Below are positions 34,336 through 43,733 of a DNA stretch of 64,000 nt, piece by piece. Numbering within the stretch: the stretch's first letter is position 1; each line of letters begins with the position of its first letter. A model generated the notes under the pieces. The model ran no database searches, was not told the origin of the DNA, and worked only from the letters and a program-made list of their open reading frames with translations. The stretch is from positions 44,196-108,195 of the forward strand of contig JAVVVI010000003.1 of NCBI GenBank assembly GCA_036652735.1, in the 5' to 3' direction. The translations under genes were made by a program, and so were the position numbers. The DNA is from JAGOGN01 sp036652735 (GTDB lineage: Bacteria > Bacillota > Clostridia > Lachnospirales > Lachnospiraceae).

Positions 34336-36135
34336 ATGGGAGAATTTAAAAAAGTACCTGTAAGAAGTGAGGTAGATCCAAAGGATACTTGGGCTACCGA
34401 GGATTTGTACGCAACGGATGCGGCATGGGAAGAAGATTTTAAGGTTATGATGGAGTACGGACCTAAAATTGCTGCATTCAAAGGCAGATTAAAGGAAAGC
34501 GGAGAGACACTCTATCAGTATCTTGTATTTAAACAAGAGGCAATGGAACGTATTATGCGTCTTGCAAATTATGCAATGAGAAAAAGCGATCAGGATACGA
34601 AAAATGCCTTGTATCAAGGAATGGTTGCTCGTTTCATGAGCGTAATGGTGGATGTGGAAGCGGAAGCATCTTTTGAGACACCGGAACTAATTGCACTAGC
34701 GGAAGAAACGTTATCACAGTTTTATCTGGACAAACCGGAACTCTGTGATTACAAGAGATTAATTGATGAACAAAGAAGAAGGAAGGACCATATCTTAAGT
34801 GAAGCAGAGGAAAAACTTCTTGCAGCAGCAGGAGAGATGGCAGGTGCACCAAGTACGCTATTTTCCTATTTTGGCAATGCAGATTTAACCTTTGAAAGTG
34901 TAAAGGATGCACAGGGAAGAGAGCGGGAAGTAACGCATGGCAGCTTTATTCCTTTAATGGAGAGCGAGGACCGCAGCTTAAGAAAGGCAGCGCTGGAATC
35001 AGTATATCATACCTATGAGGGATTTAAGAATACGGCAGCAGGATTCTTATCCGCTCAGGTAAAGCAGTTGCAGTTTTTTGCAAAAGCAAGACATTATAAT
35101 TCCACATTGGAAGCGGCACTTGATGCAACCAATGTTCCAACAGCGGTATATCATAATTTAATCAAGGCAGTACATGAAAATATGGATACCATGTACAAAT
35201 ATGTTGCACTTCGTAAAAAGTTACTTGGTGTGGAGGAATTGCATTTCTATGATTTATATACCTCCCTTGTACCAAGTGCAAATGTAGAGATTCCTTTTGA
35301 AGAAGCAAAGAAAACCGTTCTTGATGCAGTAAAGCCATTGGGAAAAGAATATGGAGAAGTGTTAGCCCAGGGATTTGAAAATCGATGGATTGATGTATAT
35401 GAAAATGTTGGAAAGAGAAGTGGTGCTTATTCAGCAGGAGCAAAAGTACATCCGTATGTACTCTTGAATTATTCCGGAACCCTGGATAGTGAATTTACAT
35501 TAGCACACGAGATGGGACATGCAATGCATTCTTATTTATCCAATAAGAATCAGCCAATTTACTCGGATTATGAAATCTTTGTAGCAGAAATTGCGTCCAC
35601 TTGCAATGAATCTCTTTTAATGCAGCACCTGTTAAAGAATACAACGGACAAAATGCAAAGAGCGTATCTTATTAATCATTTCCTGGAGCAGTTTAAAGGA
35701 ACCGTGTTCCGTCAAACGATGTTTGCTGAATTTGAAATGAATATCAACCGTATGTCAGAAGAAGGAAAGAGTCTTACGGCAGATGCACTTTGTGAGGAAT
35801 ATAGTAAACTTCAGAGATTATACTTTGGAAAGGACATTGTAATTGATCATGAAATTGAATATGAATGGGCAAGAATTCCTCATTTCTTTTACAATTTCTA
35901 TGTGTTCCAGTATGCAACAGGATTCTCATCGGCAATTGCGCTTTCACAGAAGATTCTAAAAGAGGGAGAACCAGCAGTAAAGAAATACCTAGAGTTTTTA
36001 AGTGGAGGATGCAGTCAGGATCCAATTAATCTATTGAAGGGGGCAGGAGTGGATATGACAAGTGCGCAGCCAATCAACGATGCACTGAAATTATTTGGAG
36101 ATTTGGTGGACGAACTGGATGAACTTCTAAAATAA
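34336..36135 (+). CDS. pepF: Oligoendopeptidase F (M3 metallopeptidase)
   Basis: Cytoplasmic zinc peptidase that cuts oligopeptides of about 7-17 residues. The 599-residue length is typical. The zinc-binding LAHEMGHAMHS (HExxH, about 390-394) and the downstream glutamate in EIFVAEIAST are present, as is the M3B C-terminal FVFQYATGFSSAIALS-like segment. AATTGGAGGATGTGT precedes the ATG. In this organism it would digest peptides of the kind taken up by the Opp transporter at 49-57 kb. The FtsX-like gene begins 4 bp after its stop, so they appear coupled. Confidence 0.95.
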   Translation: MGEFKKVPVRSEVDPKDTWATEDLYATDAAWEEDFKVMMEYGPKIAAFKGRLKESGETLYQYLVFKQEAMERIMRLANYAMRKSDQDTKNALYQGMVARFMSVMVDVEAEASFETPELIALAEETLSQFYLDKPELCDYKRLIDEQRRRKDHILSEAEEKLLAAAGEMAGAPSTLFSYFGNADLTFESVKDAQGREREVTHGSFIPLMESEDRSLRKAALESVYHTYEGFKNTAAGFLSAQVKQLQFFAKARHYNSTLEAALDATNVPTAVYHNLIKAVHENMDTMYKYVALRKKLLGVEELHFYDLYTSLVPSANVEIPFEEAKKTVLDAVKPLGKEYGEVLAQGFENRWIDVYENVGKRSGAYSAGAKVHPYVLLNYSGTLDSEFTLAHEMGHAMHSYLSNKNQPIYSDYEIFVAEIASTCNESLLMQHLLKNTTDKMQRAYLINHFLEQFKGTVFRQTMFAEFEMNINRMSEEGKSLTADALCEEYSKLQRLYFGKDIVIDHEIEYEWARIPHFFYNFYVFQYATGFSSAIALSQKILKEGEPAVKKYLEFLSGGCSQDPINLLKGAGVDMTSAQPINDALKLFGDLVDELDELLK

Positions 36136-36139
36136 ACTT

Positions 36140-39100
36140 ATGATGAAAAAATTAAGCTGGAAGGCATTGCAAAGGAGCCCGGTTAAAACCGGCCTTCTTT
36201 GCCTGCTGCTTACGCTAATTACAGCTTTTTCCTGCTTGGGAATCAGTATGTTTGACAACAGCAGTAGTTTGCTAAAACAGGCAGACAAAACCTATACAAC
36301 AGTAGGAATTGTGGAGTATACAGCCGGAGATTATCCGGATGAAACAAGCTTTTCAAAGGAGACAGTAAAAAAACTTCGGGCATTTGATCAAAAAACCCTT
36401 GTAGAGCAAAAACAGGTAAAGGAATTTTCAAAATCGGATACCTTAATGGCTTATGTGGATGGTATAGCATTAAGCGACTATTTCAAGCCCCATTTTAACA
36501 AGTATGCAATTGTGGAATTTAAGGTAATGTATGCAACAGAGGATGGAGGCTATCGCTGTGTATTGACCAAGACACACTATGCGAAGGAAGATAAAACCGG
36601 TGCAACCTTTGGAATTAGTTCGGAAGCAGCATCTGTTATTGGTGAGTTTACATTAGAACCGGAGCATACCTACATTGCCAGTGGAGATCTACGAAGAGAG
36701 GAAAATCTGCTGACGTTTGGTCCAAGCATGGTAAGCGGGATCTGTGATGAGGATACCATTACGACCTATATTAAGGATTATCCAATGGTGGATATCACCA
36801 ATAATCCCAATTATTTTGATTCAGAAGAAGGAAAATACTGGAAGAAAATCGCAGAATTCTATCGGGTGGAAAATGGTTCTTTTCAGGTAACTGCCATGGA
36901 TGAATTGGAAACATCCAGAGATTTCTATTTAGGGAGTTTGGAATTACTGGAAGGAAGAACCTGGACAGAGAAAGAGAAAACGTCCGGTGCAAAGGTTTGC
37001 TTACTGGATAAAGGTACCGCAAGTTTTCTTGAGAAAAAAATAGGGGATAACGTTGAACTGAATTTTCACTGTTCAGAGGACCCTGTAAAATTTGCAGAAA
37101 GCTATAATCCGGATGAGGGATTTCTTGAGACCGGGACGTACAAAGTCATAGGAATTTACGATAATCTTAAGACAAGAGGCAGTAATACCATATATTTACC
37201 AAAGAAGAGCCTTACACATCTTCCAAAAAATCAGGTACATTATAATGTTGGAACTCTGATTTTGGAAAATGGAGAAGGAGAAGCATATTTAAAAGCGGTA
37301 GATGGCATTTTGAAAGAACATTTCAGAGTTACTGTTTATGACCAGGGATATGAAAAAACAGTGGAACCGATTTATGCCATGCGAACAAATGCTATTTTGA
37401 TTCTTATTTTGTGTGGGATTTGTTCAGTAGCGGTATTGGCTTTATTTGCGAGTATCTTTATCTGGAAACAGCAAGAGACCGTGGCGGTTATGACCGCATT
37501 GGGTACAGGGAAAAAAAGAATTCAAAATTATCTTATGAGTGGAGCCGGAATGGTTGCATTAATTGGATGTATTTTGGGAGGTGTTCTTGGATTCTTTTCT
37601 TCTAAGGCAGTGATTAACTTTGCATATACAATTTCAAAACGCAGTTACATAAGGGATTTACGGTATTCTTCCGTTAATATGGGATTGCAAAAAGAGTTTC
37701 AGGGAGAAATCACTACGTCTCCGTTGTATACACTGCTTATTGTAGCACTGGTTTTTATCAGCGCGATGATTTTGTGTTATTGTATGTCAGAAAAGATTAT
37801 TCGTGTGACAGCGAATTTCGGGGGACAGATTCCCAAGAAAAAGAAACATAATAAAAAGGAAAAAGTTGTCTCAGCGGCAGCGGTTCCAAAAGAAAAATTT
37901 CAATATGAGACAGCCGGACTCAATTTGGAATTTAAAGGCTATCGAAAACTTTTGTTTATGAGCAAGCAAAGTTTCCGGGCGTTAAAAAGGAATCTTCATT
38001 CCGGAGCATTGCTTCTTATGGTTGCGGTGGTATTGTCTATATTTATGATTTGTTACACAGCAGGAATTGAATATTATGAAAAATCATTGGTAAAGACTTA
38101 TGCTGAACAAAAAGTAGATGCTTATTTTACAACAGTCTGGGGAGAACCACTTGCAGCATGGCAGGTTCCTGAGAAGGCTTTAAGTGCTATAGAAGAGTCT
38201 AAAAACTGTAAGGCATCTTATTGGAACATGGAAGCAAAGTATGAGTATATTGGAAAAATCCAGGCAGAAAAAGGTACAAAGGACTATAAAAAACAACAGA
38301 AGGAAATGTATCAGAAGGCCCAAAAGGTTCTGACAATTCCTCAAAATGCGTTTGCTTTGGAGACGAGAATGGAACGGATTGCCCGTGACAACAGTTTGGT
38401 GCAAACCGAGAATTTAACAAAGACAAAGGAATTCTTTCAGATTATACAGCCAAAGATCACCTATCTGGAAGGGTATGAGAAAGTATTGTCGAAGGGTGAA
38501 CAATTTAAAAAAGAAAAGGAAATGCCGGTACTTTTAACTACTACCATGATGAAAAAAGAAAATCTCTCTTTGGGAGACATCATAGTAATTGGTAATATTA
38601 TCACAGAATACGATCGAACAAGCTATGTGGCACAACCGGTAACCTGTAAAGTGGTTGCGTCCTATCAGTCTGATGTTGGAGAAGACACGATATACTGTTC
38701 CCTGGCAAATGATTTGGGAATTGATGATGTGGTGGACAGGGATTTCAGACTTATGATCAATGGCGTGCCATGGGGTGGAAATAAGACCTATTACCCGGAG
38801 GCGGCTTTTGCCAACTATGAATTAAGGAATGTGGACCGGTTGAAGAAATTAAAAGACAATATGCAGGTGAATGGCATAAGCAGTGTTGGAATCGACGGAA
38901 AAGCCAGAGTTTCATTGATTATTGATGATAAAGAATTAATGCAGACCGTAGAGAACATTGAGAACAATATTGACTTTATGAAGACACTTCGTTATGTACT
39001 TTTTGTATTTGTAATTTTAATCGGATTTGTAGTATCCTTTATGGTTACAAGAACCAGAAGAGCAGAATTTGCAATTATGCGAAGTATGGGAACGGGAACA

Positions 39101-39319
39101 ACACGAACATTTTTCATCTTTTTCATAGAGCAGCTGATGGTTGCCATCTGCGGAACCTTGATGGGCACACTTCTTTGTCTGGTTTATTTTGGAACACTGA
39201 CACAGGCAGAAGTATTATCGGTCCTGTTATTCTTTGGAATGTTTGTGGCCGGCAGTATTATTGCAATTGTTAAAATGAATCGAAAGAATGTATTAAGTAT
39301 CCTTGGAGCCAAGGAATAG
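36140..39319 (+). CDS. Large FtsX-type ABC transporter permease
   Basis: The 1059-residue permease has one membrane helix near the N-terminus (about 16-37), a large external domain (about 38-410), three helices (about 415-555), a basic cytoplasmic linker (about 570-590, PKKKKHNKKEK), another helix (about 640-662), a second external domain (about 663-950) and three C-terminal helices (about 955-1055). This is the doubled MacB/FtsX architecture of mechanotransmission ABC systems, here fused in one chain. There is no ribosome site before ATG 36140/36143; translation probably depends on the gene ending 4 bp upstream. The matching ATPase follows after 8 bp. Confidence 0.87.
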   Translation: MMKKLSWKALQRSPVKTGLLCLLLTLITAFSCLGISMFDNSSSLLKQADKTYTTVGIVEYTAGDYPDETSFSKETVKKLRAFDQKTLVEQKQVKEFSKSDTLMAYVDGIALSDYFKPHFNKYAIVEFKVMYATEDGGYRCVLTKTHYAKEDKTGATFGISSEAASVIGEFTLEPEHTYIASGDLRREENLLTFGPSMVSGICDEDTITTYIKDYPMVDITNNPNYFDSEEGKYWKKIAEFYRVENGSFQVTAMDELETSRDFYLGSLELLEGRTWTEKEKTSGAKVCLLDKGTASFLEKKIGDNVELNFHCSEDPVKFAESYNPDEGFLETGTYKVIGIYDNLKTRGSNTIYLPKKSLTHLPKNQVHYNVGTLILENGEGEAYLKAVDGILKEHFRVTVYDQGYEKTVEPIYAMRTNAILILILCGICSVAVLALFASIFIWKQQETVAVMTALGTGKKRIQNYLMSGAGMVALIGCILGGVLGFFSSKAVINFAYTISKRSYIRDLRYSSVNMGLQKEFQGEITTSPLYTLLIVALVFISAMILCYCMSEKIIRVTANFGGQIPKKKKHNKKEKVVSAAAVPKEKFQYETAGLNLEFKGYRKLLFMSKQSFRALKRNLHSGALLLMVAVVLSIFMICYTAGIEYYEKSLVKTYAEQKVDAYFTTVWGEPLAAWQVPEKALSAIEESKNCKASYWNMEAKYEYIGKIQAEKGTKDYKKQQKEMYQKAQKVLTIPQNAFALETRMERIARDNSLVQTENLTKTKEFFQIIQPKITYLEGYEKVLSKGEQFKKEKEMPVLLTTTMMKKENLSLGDIIVIGNIITEYDRTSYVAQPVTCKVVASYQSDVGEDTIYCSLANDLGIDDVVDRDFRLMINGVPWGGNKTYYPEAAFANYELRNVDRLKKLKDNMQVNGISSVGIDGKARVSLIIDDKELMQTVENIENNIDFMKTLRYVLFVFVILIGFVVSFMVTRTRRAEFAIMRSMGTGTTRTFFIFFIEQLMVAICGTLMGTLLCLVYFGTLTQAEVLSVLLFFGMFVAGSIIAIVKMNRKNVLSILGAKE

Positions 39320-39327
39320 GAGGAGAG

Positions 39328-40008
39328 ATGGGAATATTAAAACTAAACGATGTGTGTTATCAATACAAAAATCGCTATCAGACAGTAGACGCATTGAAAG
39401 GAATCAGCTATGATTTTAATGAGTCCAAGGTGTATGCTATTGTTGGGAAAAGTGGAAGTGGAAAGACCACACTTCTGTCTCTCCTTGCAGGGTTGGATTT
39501 ACCAACTTCCGGTGACATAGAATTTCAGGGAACGTCAACAAAGAAAATGGACAGGGACACCTATCGAAGAGAATATGCAACCGTAATCTATCAGACGTTC
39601 AATCTGCTTCCACTGCTGACGGTTTTGGAAAATGTAATGTATCCATTGGAATTAAAGGGTATGAGTTCAAAGTCAGCAAAAGAGATTGCGGGAGAGAGAA
39701 TTGCCAAGGTTGGATTGGATCCTGAAGTATACGCCAATCGCTTTCCGGCTATGTTGAGTGGAGGAGAACGGCAGCGAATTGCAATTGCACGGGCACTTGC
39801 AACGGATGCCAAAGTTATTTTAGCAGATGAGCCTACGGGCAATTTAGATGTGGAAAATTCAAAGAATGTTATGGAAGTATTAACCGGATTGTCCCATGAA
39901 GGTGGTTACTGTGTTATTATTGTTACGCATGATATGGCGCTTGCAGAAAAAGCAGATATTTGTTTGCGTGTAAGTGATGGTAAATTAAAGGTTGACAAAC
40001 CACAGTAA
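39328..40008 (+). CDS. MacB/LolD-type ABC transporter ATP-binding protein
   Basis: The 226-residue ATPase has Walker A GKSGSGKTT (about 39-47), Q-loop YQTFNLLPLLTVLENV, signature LSGGERQR, Walker B VILADEPTGNLD and H-loop VTHD. This is the class that works with FtsX-type permeases in lipoprotein release, peptide export or antibiotic resistance. AGGAGG lies 4 bp before the ATG, 8 bp after the permease gene. The promoter for serC lies across its last codons. Confidence 0.94.
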   Translation: MGILKLNDVCYQYKNRYQTVDALKGISYDFNESKVYAIVGKSGSGKTTLLSLLAGLDLPTSGDIEFQGTSTKKMDRDTYRREYATVIYQTFNLLPLLTVLENVMYPLELKGMSSKSAKEIAGERIAKVGLDPEVYANRFPAMLSGGERQRIAIARALATDAKVILADEPTGNLDVENSKNVMEVLTGLSHEGGYCVIIVTHDMALAEKADICLRVSDGKLKVDKPQ

Positions 40009-40021
40009 AATTCGTTATTAT
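39992..40021 (+). promoter_or_regulatory. Promoter and leader of the serCA operon
   Basis: TTGACA (39992-39997), 18-base spacer, TATTAT (40016-40021), starting inside the end of the ATPase gene. The predicted 90-base leader holds a stem CCGCA/TGCGG (40030-40050) followed by TTTT, and a second small stem GTGC/GCAC (40057-40068). This could be a weak attenuator; no T-box features were seen. Confidence 0.6.
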
Positions 40022-40116
40022 GGGGGTATCCGCAGAGCGTCTTATTGCGGTTTTCCGTGCGTAGGCACATACAAATATAAACTATAAATTTTAATAAGAA
40101 ATGGGAGGTACTTAGA

Positions 40117-41205
40117 ATGGGAAAAGTATGGAATTTCTCAGCAGGACCAGCAATCTTACCAAAAGAGGTATTACAAGAAGTAGCAGAGGAGATGGTAGAA
40201 TACAGAGGATCCGGAATGTCTGTAATTGAGATGAGCCATCGAGGACCAATTGTAGATGGAATCATTAAAGAAGCAGAGCAGGATTTACGCGACGTAATGA
40301 ACATCCCTGATAATTACAAAGTATTATTTTTACAGGGTGGAGCATCTCAGCAGTTTGCAGCAGTTCCAATGAATCTTATGAAAAATGGAATTGCAGACTA
40401 TATTGTAACCGGACAGTGGGCAAAAAAAGCATTTGCTGAAGCAAAAATGTATGGGACAGCAAATAAGATTGCAACATCAGAAGATGAAACCTTCAGTTAT
40501 ATTCCTGATTGTTCCGATCTTCCAATTTCTGATAATGCAGATTATGTATATATCTGCGAAAACAATACTATTTATGGAACCAAGTATCACACACTCCCAA
40601 ATACAAAGGGAAGAGAATTAGTATCAGACCAGTCTTCCTGCTTTTTATCAGAACCGGTAGATGTTACCAAATATGGTGTCATTTATGGTGGAGTTCAGAA
40701 GAACATTGGACCTGCAGGTCTTGTAATTGCCATTATCCGTGAAGATTTAATTCGTGAAGAAGTATGGCCTGGAACACCAACCATGTTAAAATGGAAGACA
40801 CAGGCAGATGCAGCATCTTTATATAATACACCAAACGTATTTGCAATTTATGTATGTGGAAAAGTATTCAAGTGGTTAAAGAAGATGGGTGGACTCTCCG
40901 TTATGCAAAAACGTAACCAGGAGAAAGCAGCTGTATTATATGATTATTTAGATCAGAGCAAATTATTTAAAGGTACTGTAAGAAAAGAAGACCGTTCTCT
41001 TATGAATGTGCCATTTGTAACCGTAACAGGAGACAAGGATCTGGAAGCAAAGTTTATTAAAGAAGCAAAAGCAGAAGGATTTGAGAACTTAAAGGGCCAC
41101 AAGACCGTTGGAGGTATGCGTGCATCCATCTACAATGCAATGCCAAAAGAGGGCGTAGAGGAACTTGTTAAGTTTATGAAGAAGTTTGAAGAGGAGAATA
41201 AATAA
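40117..41205 (+). CDS. serC: Phosphoserine aminotransferase
   Basis: PLP enzyme that converts 3-phosphohydroxypyruvate and glutamate to phosphoserine and 2-oxoglutarate, the second step of serine biosynthesis. The 362-residue protein starts WNFSAGPAILPKEVL and contains SHRGP, the substrate/PLP region QGGASQQFAAVP and the lysine motif GVQKNIGPAG (about residue 192). All fit SerC. GGGAGG precedes the ATG. It overlaps serA by one base (TAATG), so the two are translated together. Confidence 0.97.
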   Translation: MGKVWNFSAGPAILPKEVLQEVAEEMVEYRGSGMSVIEMSHRGPIVDGIIKEAEQDLRDVMNIPDNYKVLFLQGGASQQFAAVPMNLMKNGIADYIVTGQWAKKAFAEAKMYGTANKIATSEDETFSYIPDCSDLPISDNADYVYICENNTIYGTKYHTLPNTKGRELVSDQSSCFLSEPVDVTKYGVIYGGVQKNIGPAGLVIAIIREDLIREEVWPGTPTMLKWKTQADAASLYNTPNVFAIYVCGKVFKWLKKMGGLSVMQKRNQEKAAVLYDYLDQSKLFKGTVRKEDRSLMNVPFVTVTGDKDLEAKFIKEAKAEGFENLKGHKTVGGMRASIYNAMPKEGVEELVKFMKKFEEENK

Positions 41206-42356
41206 TGTATAATTATCATTGTTTGAATGCCATATCAGAAGTTGGCCTAAAAGAGTTTTCAGCTGATTATGTAAAAGTAGAAGCAATCAATGATGCAGAA
41301 GCAGTGTTGGTACGTAGTGCTGCTATGCATGATATGGATTTACCAAAGGGATTAAAAGCAATTGCCCGAGCAGGTGCAGGAGTGAATAATATTCCATTGG
41401 ATAAATGCGCAGAGGCAGGAACGGTTGTATTTAATACACCGGGAGCAAATGCAAATGCAGTAAAGGAATTAGTTTTAACCGGAATGTTAATTGCAAATCG
41501 TAATGTAGTACCTGCTGTAAACTGGGTTCAGTCCATTAAGGATCAGGAGGGTGTTGGACCAGCAGTTGAAAAAGGGAAAAAACAATTTGTTGGTCATGAA
41601 ATTTCAGGAAAGACATTAGGAATTATTGGACTTGGTGCCATTGGATTTAAGGTAGCGCAAAGCGCCGCAGCACTTGGAATGAAAATCGTAGGATATGATG
41701 CATTCCCACTTTCACCGGAGAAAAAATCCGCACTTCCGGAAGGAACTGTTATTGTGAATGAAATTGATGAGTTGTATGCAGATGCTGATTTTATTACCGT
41801 GCATGTTCCACTTATGGATTCCACCAAGGAAATGTTTAACAAAGAATCTTTTGCAAAGATGAAAGATGGCGTTGTATTACTTAACTTCTCCCGTGACAAA
41901 CTGGTTCGTGACGCAGACATGAAGGAAGCATTAACAAGTGGAAAAGTATTCCGTTATGTTACGGACTTCCCAAATGATGTAACAGCAGGAATGGAAGGGG
42001 TAATTGCAACTCCACACCTTGGAGCATCTACAGAGGAAGCAGAAGAAAACTGTGCAGCAATGGCAGTACAGGAAGTAAGAGAATTCTTTGAAAAAGGAAA
42101 CCTGGTACATCCTGTGAATTTCCCTGGACTTGAAATGGAACGCAGTGGAAAGACAAGAGTATGTGTACTTTTCAAAGGAGCGTCCATTAAAGATGCAGTT
42201 ACCAAAGAACTTACAGGAAAAGGAATTACGGTAAAGGCTTCCAAGGAAGCTGTGAAAGGTGATTTTGGATACTGTGTACTTGATTGTGATGAAGACGTAG
42301 CATGTGATGCAGTTACAAAGAGTGAAGCTGTTTTACGTGTAATGATTGTGAAATAA
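41205..42356 (+). CDS. serA: D-3-phosphoglycerate dehydrogenase
   Basis: NAD-dependent oxidation of 3-phosphoglycerate to 3-phosphohydroxypyruvate, the first committed step to serine. The 383-residue protein has the D-2-hydroxyacid dehydrogenase fold: GLGAIGFKVAQSA (NAD loop, about 143-155), the catalytic Arg in LNFSRD (about 226), the Glu in the following segment and His in ATPHLGAST (about 276). A short C-terminal domain (about 310-383) resembles an ACT domain, which may bind serine. Coupled to serC by a one-base overlap; DUF1015 follows after 11 bp. Confidence 0.95.
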   Translation: MYNYHCLNAISEVGLKEFSADYVKVEAINDAEAVLVRSAAMHDMDLPKGLKAIARAGAGVNNIPLDKCAEAGTVVFNTPGANANAVKELVLTGMLIANRNVVPAVNWVQSIKDQEGVGPAVEKGKKQFVGHEISGKTLGIIGLGAIGFKVAQSAAALGMKIVGYDAFPLSPEKKSALPEGTVIVNEIDELYADADFITVHVPLMDSTKEMFNKESFAKMKDGVVLLNFSRDKLVRDADMKEALTSGKVFRYVTDFPNDVTAGMEGVIATPHLGASTEEAEENCAAMAVQEVREFFEKGNLVHPVNFPGLEMERSGKTRVCVLFKGASIKDAVTKELTGKGITVKASKEAVKGDFGYCVLDCDEDVACDAVTKSEAVLRVMIVK

Positions 42357-42367
42357 AGGAGAAATAT

Positions 42368-43609
42368 ATGCCAAAGGTAACACCGTTTAGAGGGATTCGT
42401 CCAAATCCCAGCGTTGTAGAGCGTGTAGCAGCACTTCCTTACGACGTATATAATAGAAAAGAAGCATGTGAAGTAACAAAGAGAGAACCACTTTCCTTTT
42501 TGAATATTGACCGTGCAGAGACACAGTTTTCCAGTGATGTCGATACGTATGCACCTTGTGTCTATGAAAAAGCAAGAGAACTTCTTGATGCAAGAATTGC
42601 TGATGGAACATTTATTCAAGACGAAAAACCGGTTTATTATGTATATGCACTTACAATGGATGGACGTACACAGACCGGAATTGTTGCTTGTTCAGATATT
42701 GACGATTATCAGAATAATACTATTAAGAAGCATGAGAATACAAGAGAAAGCAAGGAGCAGGATCGAATTCGCCACGTAGATGCAACCGATGCACATACCG
42801 GACCGATCTTCCTTGTATACCGTCAAATTGATTCCATACGTCAGATTGTGGCAAAGACAAAAGAAACGACTCCAATCTATAATTATGTTGCAGAAGATGG
42901 AGTAAGACATGCTGCCTGGATAATTGATAATCCAGCAGATGTGAAGCTTATAGAAGAAGGTTTTGCTAAGATTCCGGCGACTTATATTGCGGATGGCCAT
43001 CATAGATGTGCGTCTGCCGTAAAGGTAGGACTAAAAAGAAGAGCTGAGAATCCAAATCACACAGGGAAGGAAGGCTATAATCGCTTTCTATCTGTTCTTT
43101 TCCCGGATGATGAAATGATGATTATGGATTATAACCGTGTGGTAAAAGACTTAAATGGTTTAACAGAAGATGCATTTATGGAGAGACTTACGCAGCTCTT
43201 TACGGTAGAATGTAAAGGACAGACGCAGGTACACCCAGAGAAAAAAGGTACATTCGGAATGTATCTTTCCAATAACTGGTATCACTTAACTGCAAAGCAG
43301 GATATTTTATCAGAAGATGCAGTAGAAGGATTGGATGTATCGGTACTTCAAAATAGCTTACTGGGACCGGTACTTGGAATTGGTGATCCACGAACAGATG
43401 AAAGAATTGATTTCATCGGTGGAATTCGTGGATTAGATGAATTGGAAAAACGCTGTAAAGAAGACATGACCGTTGCTTTTGCAATGTATCCAACGTCAAT
43501 TGAAGAATTATTATCGGTTGCAGATGCAAAACGCCTGATGCCACCAAAATCAACCTGGTTTGAACCGAAGTTAAGAAGTGGTTTATTTATCCATCGATTG
43601 ACCGACTAG
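42368..43609 (+). CDS. DUF1015-family protein of the serine operon
   Basis: The 413-residue cytoplasmic protein belongs to the DUF1015 family: it starts with PFRGIRPNPSVVERVAALPY and carries NTRESKEQDRIRHV and the ADGHHRCASA motif (about 213-222). The GHHR element resembles the nucleotide-binding motif of ParB-like kinases such as the free-serine kinases SerK and SbnI; this link is inference. It lies 11 bp after serA with GGAG and is followed by a terminator, so it is the third gene of the serine operon. No phosphoserine phosphatase is seen in the window, making this protein a candidate for that step or for serine phosphorylation. Confidence 0.85.
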   Translation: MPKVTPFRGIRPNPSVVERVAALPYDVYNRKEACEVTKREPLSFLNIDRAETQFSSDVDTYAPCVYEKARELLDARIADGTFIQDEKPVYYVYALTMDGRTQTGIVACSDIDDYQNNTIKKHENTRESKEQDRIRHVDATDAHTGPIFLVYRQIDSIRQIVAKTKETTPIYNYVAEDGVRHAAWIIDNPADVKLIEEGFAKIPATYIADGHHRCASAVKVGLKRRAENPNHTGKEGYNRFLSVLFPDDEMMIMDYNRVVKDLNGLTEDAFMERLTQLFTVECKGQTQVHPEKKGTFGMYLSNNWYHLTAKQDILSEDAVEGLDVSVLQNSLLGPVLGIGDPRTDERIDFIGGIRGLDELEKRCKEDMTVAFAMYPTSIEELLSVADAKRLMPPKSTWFEPKLRSGLFIHRLTD

Positions 43610-43622
43610 AAAATCAACCAAT

Positions 43623-43650
43623 AAAAAGGGAGGCATTTGCCTTCCTTTTT
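43623..43650 (+). terminator. Terminator of the serine operon
   Basis: AAAAAGGGAGGC/GCCTTCCTTTTT, 12 bp with one G-T pair, loop ATTT. Confidence 0.9.
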
Positions 43651-43653
43651 CAC

Positions 43654-43682
43654 TTTCACAAACAACTGGAATGTGTTACAAT
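43654..43682 (+). promoter_or_regulatory. Promoter of ftcD-fchA
   Basis: Weak -35 TTTCAC (43654-43659), 17-base spacer ending in TGT, and TACAAT (43677-43682), an extended -10. Lies 52 bp before ftcD. Confidence 0.6.
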
Positions 43683-43733
43683 GATGTAGGTGTAAAAGTG
43701 CACCGAGATAATATACCCGAAGGAGAAGATGAT

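Noticed and set aside
40022..40116. T-box or riboswitch upstream of serC
   Set aside because: The leader is too short and lacks the T-box sequence and specifier-type stem; only two small stems are visible.
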